Assembly: GCA_937928015.1 (NCBI GenBank)
Contig: CALFXA010000188.1
Location: forward strand, 1 to 47,494
Direction: 5' to 3'
DNA: 47,494 nt
From: an uncultured Anaerolineales bacterium
Lineage (GTDB): Bacteria; Chloroflexota; Anaerolineae; Anaerolineales; Villigracilaceae
A model generated the notes under the pieces. That model was not told the origin of the DNA. It searched no databases and saw only the letters and a list, made by a program, of their open reading frames with translations. The position numbers and the translations under genes were made by a program. This document shows, one piece after another, positions 1-7,658 of the stretch. Positions within the stretch are counted from its first letter, which is position 1, and each line of letters starts with the position of its first letter.

Positions 1-364
1 GGCTGAAGACGCCGCTCCGCACCCAGTGCTCGCCCAGGCGGGCGTACAGGTCCTGCAGCAGGGCAGGGCGCTCGCCCTCGGCCAGCGCGTAGCCTGGCAG
101 GTACACGTACCCGCAGCGCCCCCACGATTGGACGACGGACTCGCCCAGCAGGTAGCCCAACATGCGCCCGTCACGGAAGGCGGCATAGCCACTCTTGAAC
201 TTCTTTTCCCATAAGGCCTTCACCGCCTGCGCCGCGACGGCGGGGTCCTCGAAGCGCGCGGGCAGCAGCGGCAAACGGGCGCGGTCCGAGCGATGGCGTG
301 CGGCCAGCACTCTCCCCGCTTCGGGCAGGTGTTCTTCTGTAAAAGGGATGATTTGAGTTTTCAT
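1..364 (-). CDS. GNAT-family N-acetyltransferase, N-terminal part (runs off the left edge)
   Basis: The minus-strand ATG at 364 follows a good ribosome site (GGGAG, 7 nt upstream) and opens a frame that stays open for about 121 codons to the window edge. The product starts MKTQIIPFTEEHLPEAG and continues with an arginine-rich segment, then KSGYAAFRDGRMLGYLLGE. This is the usual layout of the first alpha helices and beta strands of GNAT acetyltransferases, where the segment around GYLLGE leads into the central sheet. The acetyl-CoA P-loop would lie beyond the edge and is not visible, so the substrate cannot be proposed. It is followed by no gene in the window and preceded, on its own strand, by a short repeat at 411-458. 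Confidence 0.6.
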   Translation of the reverse strand, partial: MKTQIIPFTEEHLPEAGRVLAARHRSDRARLPLLPARFEDPAVAAQAVKALWEKKFKSGYAAFRDGRMLGYLLGESVVQSWGRCGYVYLPGYALAEGERPALLQDLYARLGEHWVRSGVFS

Positions 365-410
365 GAATAATCTCCCATCGTAGGGGCGAGGGACCCCGCC
401 AAAACAATAC

Positions 411-458
411 GTCCTGAGCGGAGGCCCTGAGCTTGCCGAAGGGCCGCAGTCGAAGGAC
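411..458. repeat. Dispersed intergenic repeat, family 2 (GTCCTGAGCGGAG ... CAGTCGAAGGAC)
   Basis: The block starts GTCCTGAGCGGAG and ends GCAGTCGAAGGAC. The same ends recur at 22326-22369, inverted at 22387-22434 and at 36926-36970, always between genes. It lies between the GNAT gene and the DUF3592 gene. The inner CCCTGAGCTTGCCGAAGGG can fold into a short stem. Confidence 0.6.
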
Positions 459-468
459 ACTCTTACTC

Positions 469-1158
469 TTACTCTTCCTCGTCCGAAGCCATCAACTTCC
501 GCACCACCAGCACGGCAACCAGGAAGGCCAGCCCCAGCACCCCCGTGATGCCAGGCAGGATCCACATCAACACGGCGCTGTCCGTTGATTGGATGCGCGC
601 GTCGATGGGCTTCTGCGGGTTGTACAGCACCACCACGTCCTCGCCCGTCTCGTAGGAGGGCGGATTGCTGCCCTCGCTCATCTGGATGCTACGCGTGCGG
701 CCGTCGGCGGCGGTGAACTCGACCACGGGATAGTAATAATCCTCGTAGACATGGTCCTGCTCGTTGATATATTGACGCTGTGAGATGACCTCCACCACGC
801 GCCCTGGGGCGCTGGCTTCGCTGCCAAGCTTCTGCAGGTTGAAGAACGAGGCGATGCCCGCGATGGCCAGCATCAGCAGCGCCACGCCTGTGAAGATGCC
901 CACCACGATGCGGCTGCCCTGGGCGGCGTCCTTGCGCGCCTTCTGCATGTCCTTCTCGAACTCGCGGTCGAACTCTGCAATTTCCCGCTCGAACTGCTCG
1001 TCGGTCTCGTCCGTCTCCTCGGCCGTGTCCAGCATGGCCGCCAGCTTCCGCCTGTCCTTCTCGTTCGGGACCTCGTCCAATGTGCGGTAGGTCACCCCGT
1101 CGATCTCGAAGGAGACGGGTTCGTCGTTTTCCCAGTTGATTGAATATTTTTTCGCCAC
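469..1158 (-). CDS. DUF3592-type membrane protein with an acidic coiled N-terminus
   Basis: A 229-residue protein starting at a GTG (1158) with AAGGGA about 8 nt upstream. Residues 1-80 are acidic and charged, including a run of Glu/Asp with Thr from about 45 to 75 that is likely helical. A membrane segment follows at about 84-107 (IVVGIFTGVALLMLAIAGIA). Residues 115-190 form an exported beta-rich domain (GRVVEVISQRQ, YYPVVEFTAADG, VVVLYNPQKP) that fits the DUF3592 family, and a second membrane segment lies at about 197-220. No catalytic motif is visible and the family's role is unknown to me. It sits 184 bp downstream of the ABC exporter operon, separated from it by a repeat, so co-transcription is possible but not shown. 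Confidence 0.75.
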   Translation of the reverse strand: MAKKYSINWENDEPVSFEIDGVTYRTLDEVPNEKDRRKLAAMLDTAEETDETDEQFEREIAEFDREFEKDMQKARKDAAQGSRIVVGIFTGVALLMLAIAGIASFFNLQKLGSEASAPGRVVEVISQRQYINEQDHVYEDYYYPVVEFTAADGRTRSIQMSEGSNPPSYETGEDVVVLYNPQKPIDARIQSTDSAVLMWILPGITGVLGLAFLVAVLVVRKLMASDEEE

Positions 1159-1215
1159 GGTATTGTCCCTTTACAAATAATAGTGTCCATCATTGCAAGC
1201 CGCGTACACTTTGCG

Positions 1216-1336
1216 GCGAAGCAATCTCACCCGAAGCGTCAGCGAGGGCATATCGAGACCACAATGCTGCATCGGTTTCCGACAGGAGATTGCTTCGGGC
1301 CTCGACGTTTTCGCGTCTCGGCCCTCGCAATGACGG
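1216..1336. repeat. Dispersed palindromic repeat, family 1 (element 1)
   Basis: GAAGCAATCTC at 1218-1228 is answered by its reverse complement GAGATTGCTTC at 1286-1296, followed by CCCTCGCAATGACGG at 1321-1335. Four relatives occur in this window (13728, 18181, 19981, 26278). It fills most of the gap between the ABC exporter operon and the DUF3592 gene. Confidence 0.75.
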
Positions 1337-1342
1337 GGAATT

Positions 1343-3205
1343 TCAGTCTGCCGCCACGGCCTCGCTTAAGACTTCCGAGGTCTCCGAGACCTCGGAAGTC
1401 TCCTCGGCCACGCCGTATTGCACTTCCATCTCATGGCGGAACTGTTGCGTGTACAGGCGGTAGTAATGTCCGCGCAGTTTGAGCAGCTCGGCGTGCGTGC
1501 CCTGCTCAGCGATGTGCCCGTTCTCGATCACCAGGATGCGGTTCGCGCGTCGGATGGTGCTCAGGCGGTGGGCGATGACGAAGGACGTGCGTCCTTTCAT
1601 CAAGGCCTCCATGCCGCGCTGGATCAGGGCTTCCGTCAGCGTGTCGACCGACGAGGTGGCTTCGTCCATGATGAATAGCTCGGGGCGGGCCAGCACGGCG
1701 CGCGCCAGGCTGATCAGCTGCTTCTGTCCGACCGAGAGCAGGTTGCCGCCCTCGCCCACGTTCTGGTCGTAACCTTTCTCCAGCGTGACGATGAAGTCGT
1801 GCGCGCCTGCGATCTTGGCCGCCTCGACGATCTCTTCTTCGCCCGCTTCCAGCCGCCCGTAGCGGATATTATCGCGCACGGTGCCCGAGAACAGGTGCGG
1901 CGTCTGCAGCACGATGCCGATGCGGCTGTGGATCGAGGCCAGGGTGTAGTCTGTGTAGTCGCGGCCGTTGATGCGGATCAGGCCTTCGGTCGGCTCGTAG
2001 AAGCGGCATAGCAGGTTGACGATGGTGGACTTTCCTCCGCCCGTCGGGCCGACCAGCGCGATCATCTCGCCTGGCTGCACCTGGAGCGTGAAGTCCGTCA
2101 ACACGGGCTTGCGGTCCTCGTAGTAGAAGTTGACGTGCTCGAACTCGATCCTGCCCAGCAGGGTGTGGGCCTCGACCGCGTCGGGTTTGTCGTGGACGTC
2201 GGGCGGGGTGTCCACCAGTTTGAAGATGCGCTCGGCCGATGCGATGGAGTGCTGCATTTCGGCGTACACACGCGCCAGGTCCTGGATCGGCCACATCATG
2301 AAGGTCAGGTACGAGACGAAGGCCTGGATGCCGCCGATGGTCATCAAGCCGACCTCGATCTGGGTCCCGCCATAGCCGACGATCAGCCCGAGCGCCACCG
2401 CGGCGATGATCTGCACGGTGGGCAGAAACAGCGCCGAGAGCCAGGCCGCGCGATAGGCGGCGTTGTACATGGTGCCGGTCAATTGGCCGAACTCGTGCGT
2501 GTTCTCGTCTTCGCGGCCCAGCGCCTTGACCACGCGCACGCCCTGGATGTTCTCGTTATAGGCGCCCGTGATCTTCGAGTTGGTGCGGCGTGTGATGCGG
2601 AACTGCGCCAGGATGCGCTTGCGGAACTGCACGGCAATGAACAGCATGAGCGGGATGACCGCAAACACGATCAGAGCCAGCCGCCAATTGATGATGGCCA
2701 TGAAGGTCACCGAGGTGATGATGTTCATTACCGCCCAGGTCGTGTCCACCACGCCCCAGGTCATCAGGTCGGCCACGCGGCCCGTATCGGAGGTGACGCG
2801 CGCGATCAGGCGTCCCACCGCGTTCTGGGCGTAGTACGAGAGCGACAACTCCTGCAGGTGGTTGAACAGCATCTTGCGCAGGTCGTATTGGATGCGTTCG
2901 CCCAGTACGCCCGCCAGGTAAATGAAGGTGAACACCATGCCCGATTGCAGGATGATGAAGCCGCCGTAGAGCGTGGCGAGCTGCATCACCCGCGCGGGGT
3001 CGTGCCCGTTGATGCCCTGGTCCACGATCTGCTTGTTGATGTACGTGAAGTACGCATCCAGGCCCGAGGTGCCCGCGATGGTGATCAGGAAGCCGACCAC
3101 CCATTTCCAGTGCGGCTTGAGCAGGCCCAGGATGCGGTAAAACACGGGCCCTGTCAAATTCGAGGTATGTTCCTCTTCTTCGAGTTCAATTAATTCTTCA
3201 GCCAT
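1343..3205 (-). CDS. ABC exporter half-transporter, catalytic-Glu partner (BmrD/ABCB type)
   Basis: A 620-residue half-transporter: an exporter-type membrane domain (about 30-340) fused to an ATPase domain. Visible motifs are Walker A GPTGGGKS (386-393), Q-loop IVLQTP, signature LSVGQ (490-494) and Walker B ending MDEATSSVD, with the catalytic glutamate at about 515 intact and H-loop IAHRLS. The signature departs from LSGGQ. Its operon partner (4020-5861) instead has Asp where the catalytic Glu should be. In heterodimeric exporters such as BmrC/BmrD, Walker B of one subunit and the signature of the other form the degenerate site, so the two changes fit together. SD GGAGAAT precedes the ATG. 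The last 20 residues, including two copies of TSEV, are encoded by a perfect palindrome (1370-1400) that looks inserted. The substrate is unknown; a drug or peptide is typical. Confidence 0.88.
   Translation of the reverse strand: MAEELIELEEEEHTSNLTGPVFYRILGLLKPHWKWVVGFLITIAGTSGLDAYFTYINKQIVDQGINGHDPARVMQLATLYGGFIILQSGMVFTFIYLAGVLGERIQYDLRKMLFNHLQELSLSYYAQNAVGRLIARVTSDTGRVADLMTWGVVDTTWAVMNIITSVTFMAIINWRLALIVFAVIPLMLFIAVQFRKRILAQFRITRRTNSKITGAYNENIQGVRVVKALGREDENTHEFGQLTGTMYNAAYRAAWLSALFLPTVQIIAAVALGLIVGYGGTQIEVGLMTIGGIQAFVSYLTFMMWPIQDLARVYAEMQHSIASAERIFKLVDTPPDVHDKPDAVEAHTLLGRIEFEHVNFYYEDRKPVLTDFTLQVQPGEMIALVGPTGGGKSTIVNLLCRFYEPTEGLIRINGRDYTDYTLASIHSRIGIVLQTPHLFSGTVRDNIRYGRLEAGEEEIVEAAKIAGAHDFIVTLEKGYDQNVGEGGNLLSVGQKQLISLARAVLARPELFIMDEATSSVDTLTEALIQRGMEALMKGRTSFVIAHRLSTIRRANRILVIENGHIAEQGTHAELLKLRGHYYRLYTQQFRHEMEVQYGVAEETSEVSETSEVLSEAVAAD
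1370..1400. repeat. Perfect 15-bp palindrome inside the 3' end of an ABC exporter gene
   Basis: GACTTCCGAGGTCTC (1370-1384), one spacer base, then GAGACCTCGGAAGTC (1386-1400). It encodes the SEVSETSEV tail of the exporter and abuts dispersed repeat element 1. It would form a very stable mRNA hairpin just before the stop codon. Confidence 0.8.
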
Positions 3206-3244
3206 TTTCTATTCTCCAAATCAAACCACGAACGTCGTTTTGGC

Positions 3245-4009
3245 TCATTGCCTCTTCCGACAAACGTAGATGAGAGCACTGCTTTCGTCCGTCAGCGGAC
3301 TGCGGTCGGGGCCGCCATAACGCTCCACGACCTCGAAGCCGTTGTAATGCAGGAGGGTTTCCATTTCCTGCGGAAAGATGTAGCGCAGAGACAGAGGCGC
3401 GATACGCTCCTCGATGGTCTCGCCGTTGGCATCCACCCAGCGCCGATGAGCCGTTTCCGTCCTGACCTGTCGGACTTCGTCATAATGATCGAAGCCTGAG
3501 ACTTGAACCAGCGAACCATCAGGCCGCTGAACGGTAAACCAATCCTCTTCGGCTTCACTACTGGCAAGGCGATGTGGGTGCGGGAAATACAGGTTGACGA
3601 CCATTCGTCCGTCGTCTGCCAGATGTTCACGTATCCTGGCAAGATAAGCCTCCTGGTCTTCACGGATCAACATGTGGTGAAACACGCTGCCTGATTCGAA
3701 GATCAACTCGAACTGCCTATTCAGGTGAAAGTCGCGCGCATCGGCCGTGATCCACTCGATGGGCAGACCAATCGACTTCTGTCTCGCCAGTTCGACCATG
3801 CCAGGCACAACGTCAATGCCAACGACCTGGATGCCATGTTGCGCCAGCGGGATGGTCACCCGCCCTGTGCCGCAGCCAAGCTCCAGGACGGAGCCGCCCA
3901 ATTCCTGCGCGAGCGCCAGAATGAACGGTCCGTCTGGCTCGAAATCGGGATTCTCCAGATCGTAATGGATCGGGTCACTATATTCGACAAGGTTGTCGTG
4001 GTCTGTCAT
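3245..4009 (-). CDS. Class I SAM-dependent methyltransferase
   Basis: A 254-residue soluble protein with the Rossmann SAM-binding motif I at about 40-50 (LELGCGTGRV), acidic residue GID about 20 residues later, motif II ITADARDF (88-95) and the post-motif FESGSVFHHM. The fold is that of small-molecule methyltransferases. It lies between two ABC exporter subunits, 10 nt after one and 39 nt before the other, with a clear SD (GGAG) before its ATG, so it belongs to the exporter operon. A drug- or metabolite-modifying enzyme working with the exporter is plausible, but the substrate cannot be read from the sequence. Confidence 0.85.
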   Translation of the reverse strand: MTDHDNLVEYSDPIHYDLENPDFEPDGPFILALAQELGGSVLELGCGTGRVTIPLAQHGIQVVGIDVVPGMVELARQKSIGLPIEWITADARDFHLNRQFELIFESGSVFHHMLIREDQEAYLARIREHLADDGRMVVNLYFPHPHRLASSEAEEDWFTVQRPDGSLVQVSGFDHYDEVRQVRTETAHRRWVDANGETIEERIAPLSLRYIFPQEMETLLHYNGFEVVERYGGPDRSPLTDESSALIYVCRKRQ

Positions 4010-4019
4010 TGTTTCTCCG

Positions 4020-5861
4020 TTAATTCACGCTCGCAATTTCCTGTTCCAGTTCCTCATCAATCCTGGTCTGGATGTCGTAGATGCGGCGGTACATGCCATC
4101 GCGCTGGGCAAGCAATTCTTCATGCGTGCCCAGCGCGATGACCTCGCCCTTGTCCAGCACCAGGATCAGGTCCGCGATCATCACGGACTGGATGCGATGG
4201 GCGATGATGAACGTGGTGCGGTCCTTCATCAGGCCGTTCAGCGCCTCGCGGATCTCGGCTTCCGTCTCCAGGTCCACCGAGGAGGTGGAGTCGTCCAGGA
4301 TCAGGATGCGCGGGTTCTTGAGCAGGGTGCGGGCAATGGTCACGCGCTGTTTCTGCCCGCCCGAGAGGGTCACGCCCTTCTCGCCGACGATGGTGTTGTA
4401 GCCGTCGGGGAAGCCGACGATCACGTCATGCACGGCGGCGGCCTTGGCGGCGCGCTCCACTTCCTCTTGCGGCACCTTGCGGCCCACGCCGTAGGTGATG
4501 TTCTCGCGGATCGAGCGGCTGAACAGGAAGGGTTCCTGCTCCACGATGCCGATCTGCTGACGCAGGGTCGAGCGCGAGTAGTCCTTGATGTCCACGCCGT
4601 CCAGCAGGATGCGTCCGCCCGTGTATTCATGGAAGCGCGGCAGCAGGTTGACCAGCGAGGTCTTGCCCGAGCCCGTCGAACCGAGCAGGGCCACGGCCTG
4701 TCCAGGCTTCACGTGGAAGGAGACGTTCTTCAGCACCTGGTGCTCGCCGTCAGAGTAGACGAACGAGACGTTCTCGAACTGGATGTCGCCGCGCACGGGA
4801 CCCGTCGGCTGGTGTACCCCGTCGAAAAGCGGCTCACGCTGCTGTTTGACGATCTCCATGATGCGGCCGTACGAGACCATGCCCGTCGAGGTCTGCACGA
4901 TCATACGTCCCAGGTTGCGGATCGGCCAGATCAGCCACACCACCAGTCCCACGTAGGCCAGGTAGGTGCCGACCGTGATCTCGCCGCGGATGGCCATCAG
5001 CGCTGCGAAGACGAATCCGAACAGCATCTGGAAGCCCAGCACGATGTCCGAGAGCGGCCAGAACATGGAGTGCATGAAGAGCAGGATCTTGCCCTTCAGG
5101 TACTTGCCCCAGTTGTCCTTCTCGAACTTGCCCTTCTCGTAGTCCTGGCGCGCGAAGGCCTTGACCACGCGCACGCCCGTCAGGTTCTCCTGCAGGGTGG
5201 TGGAGAGCAAAGCCTCCTGCGCCTGGTAATCTTCGTAGGCCTTGGTGACCTTCTTGAAGAACCACAGCGACACCAGCAGGATGACAGGGATGACCACCAC
5301 TGACACCAGGCCCAGGGTCACGTTCAATTGCAGGATGGCGATCCAGTTGATCACGAACAGCAGGATGATGCGTCCCATGCCAATGGCCTGCTCGCTGAAG
5401 AAGCGCCGCAGGGCATCCAGGTCCGAGGTTACGCGCTCGATGATGTCGCCCGTGGGGGTGGTCGAGTGGTACGAGAAGCTCAACCGCTGGATGTGGTCGA
5501 AGAGGAAGTCTCGCAGGCGGCGGGTGATGCCCTCGGCGGTGTAGGCCGCCAGGCGTCCAGAGATGAACGAGAAGCCGCCCTCGAAGGCTGCCAGGGTCAC
5601 GAAGCCCGCCGCAATCCACAGCAGGGTGGTGGTCAGACTGTTGGCAATGTATTGGCCCTGCGTCAGGACGTCGTCGGCGAAGTAGCGCAGCAGCAGGTAG
5701 GTGAAGGTCTTGGCCAGGGCCGAGACCGCCAGGGCGGCCGTCGCACCTGCGTAGGACAGGTGGTAATCGGTCATCATCCGCCACAGGCCCACGAGACGGT
5801 TCTTGTTGAGCGTGGTGCGGAAATCGAAGGTGAGGGGTGCGGGTTCGGTAAGGGTGGTCAT
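4020..5861 (-). CDS. ABC exporter half-transporter, degenerate-site partner (BmrC/ABCB type)
   Basis: A 613-residue ABC exporter. The start at 5861 (MTTLTEP) has AAAGG 8 nt upstream; an upstream in-frame ATG at 5903 lies inside the terminator hairpin and is unlikely. The six-helix membrane domain covers about 25-330. The ATPase domain shows Walker A GSTGSGKT (394-401), Q-loop IVEQEP, signature LSGGQ (499-503), Walker B ILILDD and H-loop IAHR. The residue after the Walker B aspartate, normally Glu, is Asp (about 524), as in the degenerate subunit of heterodimeric exporters. It is the first structural gene of the operon, downstream of a leader peptide and terminator, so its expression is probably set by attenuation. 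Confidence 0.88.
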   Translation of the reverse strand: MTTLTEPAPLTFDFRTTLNKNRLVGLWRMMTDYHLSYAGATAALAVSALAKTFTYLLLRYFADDVLTQGQYIANSLTTTLLWIAAGFVTLAAFEGGFSFISGRLAAYTAEGITRRLRDFLFDHIQRLSFSYHSTTPTGDIIERVTSDLDALRRFFSEQAIGMGRIILLFVINWIAILQLNVTLGLVSVVVIPVILLVSLWFFKKVTKAYEDYQAQEALLSTTLQENLTGVRVVKAFARQDYEKGKFEKDNWGKYLKGKILLFMHSMFWPLSDIVLGFQMLFGFVFAALMAIRGEITVGTYLAYVGLVVWLIWPIRNLGRMIVQTSTGMVSYGRIMEIVKQQREPLFDGVHQPTGPVRGDIQFENVSFVYSDGEHQVLKNVSFHVKPGQAVALLGSTGSGKTSLVNLLPRFHEYTGGRILLDGVDIKDYSRSTLRQQIGIVEQEPFLFSRSIRENITYGVGRKVPQEEVERAAKAAAVHDVIVGFPDGYNTIVGEKGVTLSGGQKQRVTIARTLLKNPRILILDDSTSSVDLETEAEIREALNGLMKDRTTFIIAHRIQSVMIADLILVLDKGEVIALGTHEELLAQRDGMYRRIYDIQTRIDEELEQEIASVN

Positions 5862-5892
5862 GGTGAAGCCTTTCGTGATAAAGCGGAACAAC

Positions 5893-5924
5893 AAAAAAGC
5901 CACGGCGCTGGGTGCACCGTGGCT
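5893..5924 (-). terminator. Intrinsic terminator/attenuator upstream of the ABC exporter operon
   Basis: Read on the minus strand, AGCCACGG (5924-5917), an 11-nt loop and CCGTGGCT (5905-5898) are followed by a T run through 5893. It lies between the leader peptide stop (5948) and the exporter start (5861), in the transcribed leader of the same operon. That position makes it an attenuator rather than an end-of-gene terminator. Confidence 0.8.
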
Positions 5925-5947
5925 TGGGGGCGTAAGGTCGTTAAGAA

Positions 5948-6031
5948 CTAACGCGGGCGGGCAACAGGCGCACTACGAGAAGGAATGGATCCAGCGGGAA
6001 CGAACGAACTGATACGGGTGATGGTGCTCAT
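5948..6031 (-). CDS. 27-residue leader peptide of the ABC exporter operon
   Basis: A short reading frame, MSTITRISSFVPAGSI followed by 11 more residues and TAG, with a near-perfect SD (AAAGGAGG, 8 nt before ATG). It begins about 33 nt after the predicted transcription start and ends 23 nt before the terminator hairpin. There is no membrane segment or domain. Its product is Ser/Arg/Pro-rich. The strong translation signal, the terminator and the following heterodimeric exporter match the bmrB leader of Bacillus subtilis bmrCD, where ribosome stalling by antibiotics lets transcription pass the terminator. That function is inference here. The SD region and codons in the middle of the frame are complementary over 9 bp. 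Confidence 0.65.
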   Translation of the reverse strand: MSTITRISSFVPAGSIPSRSAPVARPR

Positions 6032-6042
6032 GAAGTGCGCCT
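5966..6042 (-). promoter_or_regulatory. RNA stem covering the leader peptide's ribosome site
   Basis: On the minus strand AGGCGCACT (6042-6034), which includes part of the GGAGG of the leader, is exactly complementary to AGTGCGCCT (5974-5966) inside the leader frame. A second small stem, CGTTA/TAACG, sits across the leader's stop codon (5939-5953). A ribosome moving or stalling on the leader would open or hold these stems. Which one acts as antiterminator cannot be decided by eye. Confidence 0.5.
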
Positions 6043-6070
6043 CCTTTCTTAGAATTTTATTAACGCTCCG

Positions 6071-6100
6071 AGTTTACCGCGTAGCCTGCGGATGTGTCAA
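6071..6100 (-). promoter_or_regulatory. Sigma70-type promoter of the leader peptide/ABC exporter operon
   Basis: TTGACA (6100-6095), 18-nt spacer, TAAACT (6076-6071) on the minus strand, about 35 nt upstream of the leader's SD. It overlaps the promoter of the divergent aminotransferase gene. Confidence 0.7.
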
Positions 6101-6104
6101 GACT

Positions 6105-6110
6105 TATAAT
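6105..6110 (+). promoter_or_regulatory. -10 element TATAAT 7 nt before an ATG (leaderless start)
   Basis: TATAAT at 6105-6110 is followed by 7 nt and ATG at 6118. No convincing -35 hexamer is present. The spacing predicts transcription starting at or next to the A of the ATG. Confidence 0.5.
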
Positions 6111-6117
6111 GAAATTT

Positions 6118-6948
6118 ATGGTGACCCTCTGGAAAATTACGGGGCAGGGGAGCGAGGAAGTCCGCCTGCCCAACCTCTCTTCGCTGGACGCGGCGACGAA
6201 CGGATTGCCCGACGGACTTTACAGTACCTTTCGGACCTTCCGTCAGCGCACGCACGCTCTCGACCTGAAGACCCATCTCGACCGCCTCTACCTGCCCGCC
6301 GCCAAAAAGGGACTCCACCCCTCAGCGGGCCCCGTTTCCCTGCGCCGCGCGATGGCCGACCGCCTGGATGCCTACCCCGCCGACGAAGCGCGCGTGCGCA
6401 TTAGCATGACCCATCATGGACAGGTCTACCTGGCGCTTGAGCCGTTGAAGCTACTGCCGCGCTCGGTCTATGAGCAGGGTGTGCGCGTGGTCGAGACGCG
6501 CGCCCACCGCGAGAATCCCACGCTCAAGTCCACGGCCTTCATCGCCGCCAGCCAGGCAGAGCGGGCGCAGTTGGCCGAGCAGAATGCCTTCGAAGGGCTG
6601 ATCGTCCATCATGGGCAGATCCTCGAATGCCTGACCAGTAACTTCTTCTATGTGCGTGAAGGGAAGCTTGGCACGACTCCGCGCGGCGTCCTCAACGGGG
6701 TGACGCGCCACGAGGTTCTGTCCATTGCCCGCGCCGCGGGCATCGAGATCCTGTACGAGCCGTTGCTCCTCAGCGGGGCGGGCAATATCGACGAGGCCTT
6801 CCTCACCAGCAGCTCGCGCGGCATCGTGCCCATCGTAGACCTGGATGGGACGCAAGTCAGCGATGGGAAGGTCGGCGCGTTGACCCAGCGCCTGATGTGC
6901 CTGTACGAAGCCGACATCGAGAAACGCGTCGAACCGATCCGCCCCTGA
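6118..6948 (+). CDS. Class IV PLP-dependent aminotransferase (branched-chain/aminodeoxychorismate lyase/D-amino acid type)
   Basis: A 276-residue fold-type IV protein. Hallmarks are RTFRQRTHALDLKTHLDRL near residue 45, the PLP lysine in TLKSTAFIAA, the segment ILECLTSNFFYV, RGVLNGVTR (the GILPGVTR motif of the family) and DEAFLTSSSRGIVPI, which binds the cofactor phosphate. These define the family but not whether it transaminates branched-chain or D-amino acids or cleaves aminodeoxychorismate. In-frame starts exist at 6094 (GTG), 6109 and 6118. I prefer 6118 because the ATG at 6109 overlaps the TATAAT and the 7-nt spacing matches other leaderless genes here. It is followed 16 nt later by the dioxygenase-like lipoprotein, which has its own strong SD. 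Confidence 0.85.
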   Translation: MVTLWKITGQGSEEVRLPNLSSLDAATNGLPDGLYSTFRTFRQRTHALDLKTHLDRLYLPAAKKGLHPSAGPVSLRRAMADRLDAYPADEARVRISMTHHGQVYLALEPLKLLPRSVYEQGVRVVETRAHRENPTLKSTAFIAASQAERAQLAEQNAFEGLIVHHGQILECLTSNFFYVREGKLGTTPRGVLNGVTRHEVLSIARAAGIEILYEPLLLSGAGNIDEAFLTSSSRGIVPIVDLDGTQVSDGKVGALTQRLMCLYEADIEKRVEPIRP

Positions 6949-6964
6949 TTTCTGGAGGTTTACC

Positions 6965-7645
6965 GTGAAGAAAACCCTTATTGTATTCCTGACCCTGATC
7001 CTTTCGGCGTGCAGTCTGCCTGCCGCCTCGACCCCTGAGCCCAGCCCCACACCTGTCCCACCGACGGCGGCACCGCTTCCCACCTCCGCGCCGACGGTCC
7101 CTTCGACTATGCTTCCTCCGACCTCCCAACCTGACGATCTGTTTGCCGCGAACTTCATCACCCTGCCCGCGCCCGTCTGCAATGGCCTGACGCCCGAACA
7201 GACCGAGGGTCCGTATTACACGCCCGATACCCCTGAGCGCAACATCCTGTTCGAGCCAGGCATGGCGGGCGAACGGCTGATCGCGGTCGGCTACGTGCTG
7301 GACCCGAACTGTCAGCCCATCCCCAACGCCTGGCTGGATTTTTGGCAGGCCGACGCAAACGGCGTATACGACAACACTGGCTACACCCTGCGTGGACATC
7401 AATTCGCCGACAGCCAGGGGCGTTACTTCCTCGAAACGGTCATGCCTGGCGAGTATCCTGGCCGCACGGAGCATATCCACGTCAAAGTGCGGGCCCCCAA
7501 TGGGACGATCCACACCAGTCAGTTGTATTTCCCGAACGTTGCGGCGAACACCTCAGACGGTATCTTCAATCCTGCATTGATCGTCACCCTGGAGGAGCGT
7601 GAAGGCTATTACGTGGCGTACTTCAACTTCGTGATCACGCCCTGA
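6965..7645 (+). CDS. Intradiol dioxygenase-like lipoprotein
   Basis: A 226-residue protein starting at GTG with GGAGG 8 nt upstream. It has a lipoprotein signal (ILSAC, Cys16), a Pro/Thr/Ser linker to about 55 and an intradiol ring-cleavage dioxygenase domain: EGPYYTPD (81-88), WLDFWQADANGVY (123-135), RGHQFADSQGRYF and PGEYPGRTEHIHVKV (161-175). The four Fe(III) ligands of the family map to Tyr135, Tyr164, His170 and His172, and all are present, so it may be catalytically competent. Classical catechol and protocatechuate dioxygenases are cytoplasmic; this one would be outside the membrane. The substrate is unknown. A bidirectional terminator follows. Confidence 0.85.
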   Translation: MKKTLIVFLTLILSACSLPAASTPEPSPTPVPPTAAPLPTSAPTVPSTMLPPTSQPDDLFAANFITLPAPVCNGLTPEQTEGPYYTPDTPERNILFEPGMAGERLIAVGYVLDPNCQPIPNAWLDFWQADANGVYDNTGYTLRGHQFADSQGRYFLETVMPGEYPGRTEHIHVKVRAPNGTIHTSQLYFPNVAANTSDGIFNPALIVTLEEREGYYVAYFNFVITP

Positions 7646-7658
7646 TCGTCGGAGAATC

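Noticed and set aside
2135..5303. Long plus-strand ORFs (352 and 436 codons) opposite the ABC exporter genes
   Set aside because: They are antisense to clear ABC genes, have odd His/Asp/Gln-rich composition and no domains; high GC explains the absence of stops.
5862..5903. Upstream start at 5903 for the first ABC exporter gene
   Set aside because: That ATG is inside the terminator hairpin and lacks an SD; ATG 5861 has one and matches family length.
5862..6064. A metabolite riboswitch upstream of the ABC exporter
   Set aside because: The leader contains a well-translated peptide frame and a simple terminator and shows no conserved aptamer motif I recognise.
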